A stretch of DNA of 64,000 nucleotides, from assembly GCA_028023455.1 (NCBI GenBank), contig JAQFVV010006828.1, positions 62,001-126,000 on the forward strand, in the 5' to 3' direction. This DNA comes from Epiperipatus broadwayi. Taxonomy: Eukaryota; Onychophora; Udeonychophora; Euonychophora; Peripatidae. The notes under the pieces are model-generated. The model worked only from the letters and a program-made list of their open reading frames with translations, was not told the DNA's origin and did no database searches. Each line of letters begins with the position of its first letter. Position 1 is the stretch's first letter. The translations under genes and the position numbers were made by a program. Below are positions 51,521 to 60,999 of this stretch, one piece after another.

Positions 51521-52132
51521 TATATGGAGTTTGTATAATAAAAAACATTTTTTTAATTTTAATATAAATTTTAAATTTTTTTCAAAAAAGAATAAAATAT
51601 TTGATTCATAAACATCAGTGATAACTAGAAAAACAAATTAATTTATGTATAATTGATTAGTTTTTGTTTTCGTTCTGTTTCTTTTTTTGAATTAGGTAAA
51701 AATAAGATTAAAATAACACCAGATTGCATTAGTTGTTTACTCTTGAAATCACCTGAGGACCACACCTGTAAAGCCACAGAAAATTGAGCTGAAAAGTTAT
51801 TTTGGTAGAGTCACATAGAAATAAAACAATCATTATAAAGATGTCATTTTGCTAAAAAAAAAAAAAGATAATAGATTTATGTTCTCGCTGAAATGATTAA
51901 AATATTTTCAGGTAGTCAGTGACATTTTATAGTTAAAGATTAAAATTATGATTCCTTAAGATCTGATGATTATAATAATTACTAGAAATTATAAAGAAAG
52001 TGTTGAAATGAACAGTCAAATATATATGTAAATCAAATGGATAGCCAGCATATGAGTGATTACAATTTATGTGGTTGATGAGTTCAACTACATATTGAGT
52101 GACTCCTTCCATTCAGTTGGGTGGTTGTGTTC

Positions 52133-52138
<6 letters not shown>

Positions 52139-52176
<38 letters not shown>
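52139..52176. repeat. (TA)n microsatellite
   Basis: About 38 bp of uninterrupted TA repeats inside the hAT element. Confidence 0.97.
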
Positions 52177-52178
<2 letters not shown>

Positions 52179-52473
52179 CGTTTGAATTTGGATTAAAAAA
52201 AGAAACAATCAGCTTTTAAGGCTTAAAAATATAGTAATTAAGGCAAAAATTTTCTCATATTAAACTGCATTTAAAAAATTCTACAGCTTTATCTAACATA
52301 GAAATAAAAACTATTGTAATATTTTATTTACAAAAAAATCTAAATTCTAAATTTTTTTACCTACCTAATGTGACATCTGCTATTGTTTCTTTGCTACTAA
52401 ATTTGATATGCGAGGCTGTAACATTGTTTTGGAAAGACAAAGTGCGGCTTTAACATCCATTCTATTTCTTTGT

Positions 52474-54321
52474 TTATTTTTTATTATAGACATTGCTGAA
52501 AATGTTTTCTCGCATAAATACAAGGTTGAAAAAAATCACCAATAATTTGATAGCTTTGTAACTAAAAGTTGGATATTCTTTTTCAAGTGATAGCCAAAAT
52601 TGAGATAATGATTGCATTTTATGTCTGGACACCAGAGTGAGATCAGATGACAATTCAATCAGATTTTCTTTTTCATGAGATTCAAGTGCACAAGAGTTTA
52701 CATCTTCCAAAAAAGGGTTATTAATCCAGAGATTACCTTTACGAGGATCCTCATTTTAAGGAAAATAATTATCAAAGTTTTCAGCTAACGCTCTTAAGTA
52801 CTGACTAATTATGTTGAATATGACTTTCTGGTTGACATTAGCAGCAGTCAAAAATTCTCCTAAAAGTGGAAACATATCTATATCTTTTTGTTGTACGCGG
52901 CTATCCCAAAACGACAGTTTTTTTCTAAATGCGTCCATTTTATTTCTCAATATAAAAATATTTGTACAAGGTCCCTGGAGAGAAAGATTGTCTGTTAAGA
53001 AGGTCAAATATATTGGCTAAGTATGCAAGTTTAGCCATTCATTCATTATTCAACAAAGGTTCTACTAGGTCTGATTTCTGCTCTAGTAAAAACTGTTTTA
53101 CTTCTTCTCTAAGTTTAAAAAGACATGCTAGAACTCTTCCTCTTGATAACCATCTCACTTCTGCATGTAGAAGAAGATGTTAGTGGTGTGATTCCATGCT
53201 CTCACACAATATTGTGAATAATCTGGAATTCTTTGCTCGACTGCAAATTTCATTAATAATTTTAACAGCATCATTCATTACAATATTTAGTTCAGTAGAA
53301 AGCTTCTTTGCAGCTAGTTGTTCTCGGTGGATCACGCAGTGAGTGAACAAAATGTCCAGGTGTGCAACTTTCTTTATTTTTATAACTACTCCTGAGCGAC
53401 ATCCAGTCATGCTAGCAGCACCATCCATACATACTCCTACACATTTACTCCAGTCCAAACCTTGTGCTTGAAAATATTCATCAAGAACATTAAATATCTC
53501 TGAACCAGTAGTCCATGCAGGTATATCAAGGCAACAAAGAAGTTTTTCCCTTAAGTCTTTATCTTCATTATATCTCACGAAGCAGAGTAGAATATCCAGA
53601 GTAGCGTGATTACTCACATCAGTTGATTCATCAAGCTGAATCACAAAACATTTCGATTTTTTAATGCCTTCTATAACTTGTTCTTCAATATCTGTGGCCA
53701 TATCAACAATTCTCCTCCTAATAGTAGTATCTGAAAGTGATACAGGATTTAGTTTTTTAGCAGCTTGGGGGCCCAAAAGTTCTTGTACAACATCCAAGAT
53801 GCAAGGCTTTACTAATTCCTCTCCAATTGTAAATGGTTTTTTTGTTTTAGCTATTCAAAGAGCAACTAAATAAGATGCTTGAAGCAGTGATTTGTCACTA
53901 GTTACGTACTCATTTGATTTTTCTGAATTTTCATTTGATCACGTAATCTTTCAAAAAAGTCTAATGGCTTATGCATAAGTTCTCCATGCTTTGAATGCAA
54001 ATGACGTGAAAGTTTAGAAGGTTTCATAGCTTCATTTGACAAAATTTCGGAACATACTACACACAAAAGCCATGGTGATAGTTCACTGTCAGGAGCAACT
54101 ACAAAACCAAGTTTTAAATACTCCTTATTGTAATTTCTAATAAAATGACCTTTTTTTTTTCCTGCACATTCTGAAGTATCGGCATATCTCTTTTTCGTTT
54201 CTTCAAGAGTTGAAACACTAGTACTTGGCATACTTTCAGTATCAGCATCTCTTTTTACTGGAATATTATCCTTATCTCTTCTTAAAAAGGCCAAAAGGTT
54301 TTGCTGTTTGACTTTTTCCAT
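52474..54321 (-). pseudogene. hAT transposase with N-terminal BED zinc finger (ZBED/Buster-like), disabled
   Basis: Start taken at the ATG at 54321 (MEKVKQQNLLAFLRRDKD). Residues ~70-115 form a BED finger: CVVCSEILSNEAMKPSKLSR followed by HLHSKH. After a one-base frame change near 53900 and an in-frame TGA near 53855, the frame 53180-53810 carries VIQLDESTDVSNHA (first catalytic Asp block), CVGVCMDGAASMTG (second Asp region) and FTHCVIHREQLAAKKL, the hallmark order of this group. A stop near 53180 is followed by [20 protein letters not shown], then 52756-53007 and 52474-52710 in other frames to the C-terminal dimerisation region. Length and order match a full transposase. The protein would bind the element ends and cut and paste them; at least four disablements prevent that. 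Confidence 0.92.
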
Positions 54322-54727
54322 TTTGTGAAATTTACAATTTCGAAAAAAAATGTCACACACAAAATAAAAAGATAATACAAATGCAATAAAATTTTTTGCT
54401 ATATGTGAACAATAAATAAGCTGACGCAATATAGAAATGCCTACTAGGTATAGGAAATGACATGTAAGGTAAGGAGTGGTTGCAATTCTTGTGAGATTGA
54501 TGCTTTGTCTTTTAAAGATTGCATTTTCAGATAAATTCATTTGATTATTATTTAGTAATTATAGCATTATCTAATAATTTAAATAAAATTTTGATTTATA
54601 ATTAATTTTATTTAAGCAATTGCTATGAAAAAATAAATAAAAATTGTTTATATTAATTAAAAGTTTAAAATCTTATTACTTTGTTAATATAAACTTTCTT
54701 GTCAATCTCTGTGGACTGGCAGAAAAC

Positions 54728-54852
54728 ATTCCGCGGCCTGGTGCCGGTCCGCAGCCCGGTGCCGGTCCGCAGCCCGGTGCAAGTCCGTGGCCCGGTGCCG
54801 ATCCACGGCCCGGTGCCGGTCCATGGCCTGGTGCCGATCCGCAACCCGGTGG
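54728..54852. repeat. GC-rich minisatellite at the hAT subterminal end
   Basis: About seven imperfect copies of an ~18-bp unit GGCCCGGTGCCGGTCC(G/A)(C/T) with GCAGCCC, GTGGCCC and ATGGCCT variants. Striking against the AT-rich surroundings. Open frames through it are repeat translation. Such subterminal motifs in hAT elements can serve as transposase-binding sites; that role here is inference. Confidence 0.9.
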
Positions 54853-54944
54853 TTTAAGACCACTGCTCTAACCCTCATGTATAGGACCTTATGCATTTAA
54901 ATACATAGCAGAGAGATGGGGAAAATGCAGGCTTAGTATGTAAG

Positions 54945-55196
54945 TTTTAAAATACAGGCATTCTTTATATACCTGGATCTTAATTGTAAATATAAGAAAT
55001 TTGATAATCTGGACCAACTGATGAGTGCTGGTTCAGCACAAAATATGTACATTGGTGATTATTTATCTTTTCTACATGTGTATATGTATCAGTGGTGTGA
55101 GATAGTGTGGATAATTGAAGGGTGCTTGGAAGTCTGTGTTTAAATCCTCTATATTTACAATTAAGCTTCAGATATATGAAGGATGCCTGTATTTCA
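54945..55196. mobile_element. Inverted repeat right of the hAT, including right arm of the split element
   Basis: ATACAGGCATTCTTTATATA near 54951 pairs with TATATGAAGGATGCCTGTAT ending near 55193, giving a ~245-bp foldback. Its middle (about 54995-55160: GGACCAACTGATGAGTGCTG, TTGGTGATTATTTATCTTTT, GTTTAAATCCTCTATATTTA) is the complement of 49850-50010. Confidence 0.75.
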
Positions 55197-55469
55197 AATT
55201 TTAGAATAAGATAGTATATATTTTTAAAAAATAATGCTTTTATGTAAACATCTTACTAAAAAGTTGATAATAACAAAAAATACTTATGCATTAGACCTTA
55301 TATGATGCATTGTTTATGCAAACCTTGCATTCTTGTAAAATAATGCCTGCACTAGATATTCTAATATGATTGATCGATCAATTTCTTGAAAACAAAATCG
55401 CAAACTAAAACTAAGTTTAGTATGTATAAAAAACTACAAATAAACTTTTATTAATGAAAATATATTAAA

Positions 55470-56345
55470 AAAATAAATAAAACCACAATCACTATGATGG
55501 CATGAATTTTTTGATATTATACAAAATACAGATGATTTTCCCTTCTTTATGAAGTCTTCACCACATAAATTCTGCTAAATATGAGAAAATGTTCAAGCAT
55601 GCCATTCTTCATTGCTCTTTATTACACAATTTGGTTAAATCCCAACATGCATTGGTTTTTGAATTCACAAAGTTTTATGTATGGTTCACACATAAAAGTT
55701 CATATCCAGCAGCTTAAAGTTCAACACTTCTGTAGGATTTCCAGCAATCTGAAAAAATAGTCAAAAAAATAGTCAAATGCTCTTCCACATTTTGTTTGAT
55801 TGCTTCCATCAGAGTTATCACCATTCTGCCAAAATTCTGATAATAACATAGTCGTTCTGAAGAAACCACTAAACATCCACAGCTCTGGAAGTATTTGTCT
55901 GGCTTGGTTTTTGCATTTAATAAAAAGGCTCTTGCTTATTTTGACCACTTTGTTAGGGCTTCCAATTTTACATTTTTCTTGTGAGAAGATTGCACAGGCC
56001 AGACTTCTCTTTTATAGTTAGTCATTCCAGACTAATGTGGTGTTATCAGATATACCGAGCTGTGCTTTTCCCTATGTGATGGATGATGTTTTTGAGGCAA
56101 GCTATAAACAAAGTATAGCATCATCATAAACACATTTCTGGAGCTCTTGGATCACATTTTCTTTAGAATACCTACTTTACTATGATAACCTTCAATGTCA
56201 CAATACCATTGTTTATCTAAACTATGGAGATAAATGGACATATACCAATTTCAACAGACTTTTTGTGAGGGAAAAATTCCATACATTTGGAAAAATGGCG
56301 CAACCTTGAGCTCAGCATGAGGCAAATCCCAAATTCTTATCATTT
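55470..56345 (-). pseudogene. Merlin (IS1595/ISXO2-like) DDE transposase, degenerate
   Basis: Minus-strand translation, joined only by alignment, gives the family blocks in order: KENVIQELQKCVYDD (about 56140); KIGSPNKVVKISKSLF (about 55940), equivalent to the family's GGPGxxVEIDESKF block with the first catalytic Asp lost; LWMFSGFFRTT (about 55870), the W-x-F-G-G block with Gly changed to Ser; AAGYELLCVNHT then NFVNSKTNACWDL (about 55650-55710), the third block; and SYLAEFMW (about 55560), the conserved C-terminal block. Frames shift and stops occur. Living Merlin elements are cut-and-paste DNA transposons related to bacterial IS1595/IS1016. Terminal inverted repeats were not found. Confidence 0.82.
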
Positions 56346-56604
56346 TCTAAAATACAGAATACAAAAAATTTATCTTACAGTAATGTTAGCTTTAACATGT
56401 ACAATAAATTTACAGCAATGTTTGCTTTAACATGTACAGTAAGTGACATGTACATCTTATTTTTGATTAATCATACCAGTATGATTTTCATGACATCACA
56501 GTATATTTTAAATTTGCAGAATATTTCATGGCAAGACTATCACATAAGTACCTAACAAAGTAGTCAGATTAATAAAGTAATTTGACTAAAATATATGTTG
56601 GCAT

Positions 56605-57055
56605 TTTATAAAACAGGCAAAACTCACTATATGTATTGCCACACACAGCAAGCTAGAGTAATCAATGGATGTGAGAAGGCATGTGCATAAAATCTAGTGC
56701 ATACTCATCCAATATCTCCAGTCTAGTTTCTGGCTTATGGACTTTGTCAGTGAAGAGCCTTGGATCTGAGAGCACTGCACCTAGATCTTAGGATCTAATG
56801 CAACTCTCCAGCAGCCACCTTTTATCTCCACTTAACTACAAAACTATAAGTCTTAAACTGAAAACACCTTAATGTTTTCAATCCAAGCCCATTAGCTTAT
56901 ATAGTCATATGGGTCTGAACCCAGTTCAGTACCCATACATTTTGGTGTCTTTGGTTTTTTAATAACCATAGCCACCACTATCCTATTAGGCAGAATTGGT
57001 TTTAAGCCAATAAACATCACATGATCACCACTTCTTATGCTTGAGTATAACTGCT
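56605..57055 (+). mobile_element. Foldback-family unit, array member 1 (plus orientation)
   Basis: Starts TATAAAACAGGCAAAACTCA and runs through CAAGCTAGAGTAATCAATGG, GTCTAGTTTCTGGC, AGCACTGCACCTAGATCTTA, CAGCCACCTTTTATCTCC, TTTTCAATCCAAGCCCATTA, TTTTGGTGTCTTTGG and CCACCACTATCCTATTAGGC to AACATCACATGATCACCACT. Collinear with the unit at 45170-45645. Confidence 0.88.
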
Positions 57056-57061
57056 ATCAAA

Positions 57062-57526
57062 ACAAAAACCAATCCTGCCTAATAGGATAGTGGTAGCTAT
57101 GGTTATTAAGAAACCAATGATACCAAAATATAATGGTACTGAACTGAGTTCAGACCTATATGACTATATAAGCTAATGGGCTTGAATTGAAAACATTAAG
57201 GGGTTTTCAGTTTAAGACTCATAGTTTTGTAGTTAAGTGGAGATAAAAGATGGCTGCTGGAGGGTTGCATTAGATCCTAAGATCTAGGTGCAGTGCTCTA
57301 AGATCCAAGGCTTGCACTGACAAATACCACAAGCTAGAAACTAGTCTGGGGATATTGGATGAGTAGACACTGAATGGGGATTTTATGCACAAGCCTTCTG
57401 GCATCCATTAATTACTCTAGCTTGCTATGTGTGGCAATATGTATATGAGTTTTGCCTGTTTTAACAACAGTTATACACAAGCATAAGAAATGGTGTTCAT
57501 GTGATGTTTATTGCCTTAAAACCAAT
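57062..57526 (-). mobile_element. Foldback-family unit, array member 2 (inverted)
   Basis: Reverse complement of member 1, joined head to head at about 57055-57065 across CAAAACAAAAACC. Ends with GAGTTTTGCCTGTTTTAACA and the shared flank GTTCATGTGATGTTTATTGC. The pair forms an ~0.9-kb palindrome. Confidence 0.88.
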
Positions 57527-57945
57527 TATGCCTAATAAGATAGTGGTGGCTATGGTTATTAAAGAACCAAAGACACCAAAATGTATGACTATATAAGCTA
57601 ATGGGCTTGGATTGAAAACATTAAGGTGTTTTCAGTTTAAGACTCATGGTTCTGTTGTTAAGTGGAGATAAAACATGGCTACTGAAAAGTTGAATTAGAT
57701 CCTAAGATCTAGGTGCAGTGCTCTCAGATCCAAGGCTCCTCACTGATGAAGGACACAAGCCAGAAATTAGTCCGGGGACATTGGATGAGTAGGCACTAGA
57801 TGGAGATTTTATTCACAAGTCTTCTGGCACCCATTGATTACTCTACCTTGCTGTGTATGGAATGACGTATAGTGAGTTTTGCCTGCTTTAAAAATTTAGT
57901 TATACATATGCATAAAGAGTGGTGGTCATGTGATGTTTATTGTCA
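57527..57945 (-). mobile_element. Foldback-family unit, array member 3 (tandem to member 2)
   Basis: Same orientation as member 2, beginning TTAAAACCAATTATGCCTAA and ending GAGTTTTGCCTGCTTTAAAA with the flank GGTCATGTGATGTTTATTGT. Lacks the segment with the GTACTGAACTGAGTTCAG block present in member 2. This gives one inverted junction followed by one direct junction. Confidence 0.85.
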
Positions 57946-58345
57946 TTTTATAAAAGCATTTGAGGATTTTTGATTTTTATAACCTGAAATGTTTTTATAA
58001 ACTAATATATATTTTTAATCAGATTATTTTATTAATCTACCTATTTTATTTTCTATTTTTAGTCGTAAAATATATAATTTCAATTTAAATAAAATAATTT
58101 TTCATCAGACTCTTTTTTTACTGTTTCCTATCTTCTCTACAAGAGAATTCCTGCTGTCAACGATTTTGATAGTTCCATTTCTTTGTTTTGATTTTGGAAA
58201 TGAAAACATAATTCTCTAATATATTTTTCACTTTTATTTTTTGGACAAAATGTTTATGAAATATTAATTATTTAAAAAAAAATAATTCAGGTTTTAGTAG
58301 AAAATATTTAGTTGTAGTTAAATTAAGTATGAGTTGAAGAAAAAA

Positions 58346-60096
58346 AGGTTAAAATGATATAAGAAAGTATAATTGTGAACTAGCAAGGAAAGCTGTAGAA
58401 GAGAATAAAAGTCTCAAGAGTGTAAATCAACATTTTGGTATTGGTAGGAAATTTATATCTGCAATAAAAAAAAAGATGGAATTATTACTAAAAAGAAAGA
58501 TGACATCATGAAATGGGTAGAATATTTTTATTAAGAATTATATAATAATAAAGAACAAGTACCTCCTATATCTATTACATCTTCCGAATTGCCCAGAATT
58601 TTAAATGAAGAAGTGAGACATGCAATTAAATGTATGAAGAAAGGAAAGGCTCCAGGTAATGATGGAATTATAATTGATATATTAAAAAAAGCAGGTGAAG
58701 AAATAGAAATTTTTTTAGCAAAGTTATATACCAAATGTCTAAATGATAAAGATGTACCAGATGATTGAAAGAATGCAATAATAATATTAATATTTAAAAA
58801 AAGTGGTAAAGAAGATATTAGAAATTACAGACCTATCAGCCTTTTATCAGTTTTATACAAAGTTTTTACCAAGATAATTACACCTCATCTACAGAGAACA
58901 TTGGATTACCACCAACCAAAAGAACAAACTGGATTTAAAAGTGGTTTTATAGTACAGTAGATCATATCCAGGTATTGGGAGAAGTTATAGAAAGAACAAA
59001 TGAATATGAATTATCATTATGTTTTGGATTTGTAGATTATGAAAAGGCATTTGATTCTATACACATTTCTTCAGTGATTAAAGCATTGGATCATCAGTGT
59101 ATAGATCCAGAATATTGTCATATTTTAAATAATATTTATAAAAATGCAACAGCAACAGTTAGATTACATAATGATACTGGGAAAGTCAACATTGAGAAGG
59201 GTGTAAGACAAGGCAACTCTATATCTCCAAAACTTTTTACAGCAGTGCTGCAAAAAGTATTTTGTGAATTAAAATGGAAAACTAAAGGAGTGAAAATAAA
59301 TGGAGATTATTTAAGTCATTTAGATTTTGCAGATAGTGTAGTTGTTTTTTGCAAATAATGTTTCAGAGCTGCAGGAAATGTTGCAGGAGTTACCGGATAA
59401 AAGTAGGAAAGTAAGATTAAAGATAAATATTAATAAGACTAAAGTAATGTTTAATAGATTTGCTCAAAATGTGAAAATAAAAATTGATTATGATAAATTA
59501 GAAGAAGTTAAAAATTGCAAGTACCTTGATCAGATTATTAATACAGATGGAAATATAATGGATAAAATTAATCATAGAATTAAACTTGGTTGGAGTCCTT
59601 TTGGTAGAAATAACTTGATACTAAAAGGAAATATGCCTATGTGTTTGAAAAGGAAGATTTTTAACAATGTATTTTACCAGTTTTTAGTTATGGATCTGAG
59701 ACTTGGACACTTAATAGAAGAGCAATACAGAGACTTCAGACCACTCAGAGATGTATGGAGAGATGCATGTTGGGAGTAACAAGAAGAAATTGAAAATGCA
59801 ATGTAGGGGTAAGAGAACAAACGGGTGTTACTGACCTCATTGAAAAAATTAAAAGATTGAAGTGGAATTGGGCTGGACATATTGCTAGAAGAGATGATAG
59901 TAGATAGACAATTGAAATGTTAAACTGGATTCCAAGTGAGTGTAAAAGACCCAGAAAGAGACCACATGTGAGATGGATGGATGAAATAAGAAAGTGTGCA
60001 GGGCTGATGTGGAGAAGAGAAGCTAAAGAATGGAGAAGATGGATTGAACTTGGAGACCTTCATTCTGCAGTGGTTTGATAATTGTTAATGATGGTA
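58346..60096 (+). pseudogene. RTE-like LINE, 5'-truncated ORF2, second good copy
   Basis: Collinear with the copy at 32.5-34.2 kb and extending about 90 bp further 5'. RT core at 58975-59358: CFGFVDYEKAFDSIHISSVI, GVRQGNSISPKLF, and HLDFADSVVVF, where the second catalytic Asp is Ser, so even a repaired frame would be inactive. The frame then shifts by overlap at 59342-59358 into 59342-59779 (LKININKTKVMFN; then GNLILKGNMPMCLKRK-type thumb, TYGSET-like region broken). A TGA replaces Trp near 58766. Sequence to 60096 covers the C-terminal region (TWTLNRRAIQRLQTTQR; RWMDEIRKCAGLMWRRE), ending near TGTTAATGATGG, a decayed trinucleotide tail. Retains TGGACAC where the 33.8-kb copy has a stop. Confidence 0.92.
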
Positions 60097-60099
60097 AAG

Positions 60100-60985
60100 C
60101 CAATATTAACAAAAGTTTACTCTGCAAACATAATATTTTCATTGGTTTAGATGTTAAGGATTTTTTTTGAGAAGAGAAGTGTATGTATGTGAATTTGAGT
60201 TTTAAATGGAAATAGATTTTTTTTCATTGTTGAAAATTAAAAAATGTGAACATCCCAACAGAAAAGGCCAATTAATATAAAAGCAGTTAATACATTTTTT
60301 CATTATTATATGAATTAAAATTTCAAAATATTTTTTGTTAGTTTTTACCTCATGTTGTCAAATTATTTTTTTTTAAAAGGTAATCAATATCAGAAGTTAG
60401 AAGTTTATTTTACCTGAATAAAATTTCATTAAATTTTTATTCTCATTATTCCCACAATTTTGAATGTAGTCTTTGCTTTCAATTGACCATAGTCAATTTT
60501 TAGTGCAAGTCTCATTAGGGATCTTAGTCATTCTGTTGCATTTGCAACTGATGAATAACTTCTATAATTAGTTTAGGAAATTTTTCATTTCATATACAAG
60601 CTGAAAATTTAGCACTTATTTTAAATTTAGAAGTATGATGACATTCTCTATTGTGAAAATGTAAATAAATATATAATAGTATTTAAAATGTCTATCTTAT
60701 ATTTAAACTTTATATATAGCATTTGTGCTTGCATAATACAAAAAGGATTTATTTTCTAAACTTTTTGTCTGCAAAAGCATTCTTATTATAAAGCTGAAAA
60801 CCCTGTTATCATGTTGTTCTACAATTACACAATCCGATTTATGTGAAACCATGTTAAATAGAAACTTTTTTCAGTGAATACATTTATCTATATTTTAGCA
60901 AGAACTTGGATATTTTTTCATGAGAAAATCAGATTGTAATTAAATTTTAAAAAATTATCTTAGTCATTCTAAATAATTGCAATAT
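60100..60985. other. AT-rich DNA, no gene recognised
   Basis: No coding homology or repeat recognised between the two LINEs. Confidence 0.5.
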
Positions 60986-60999
60986 CAATTACGTTTATT

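Larger units (their letters stand above)
50197..54865 (-). mobile_element. hAT-superfamily DNA transposon, near full length
   Basis: Terminal inverted repeats CAGTGGTCTTCAACC (50197) and GGTTTAAGACCACTG (ending 54865) match at 14 of 15 positions. An 8-bp target duplication flanks them: CTCTGACC (50189-50196) and CTCTAACC (54866-54873), one mismatch. An 8-bp duplication and the internal BED-finger transposase both fit hAT. Subterminal DNA differs at the two ends: at the right a GC-rich minisatellite, at the left GCGGACCACC-type motifs. A ~0.9-kb palindrome is nested near the left end. The transposase is on the minus strand. Confidence 0.93.

Noticed and set aside
52811-53183. Plus-strand open frames opposite the hAT transposase
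   Set aside because: Antisense shadows; the minus strand carries the transposase blocks.
54644-54896. Open frames with Pro-Gly-Ala and Arg-His-Arg repeats on both strands
   Set aside because: They are translations of the GC-rich minisatellite at the hAT end; both strands are open because the unit length is a multiple of three.
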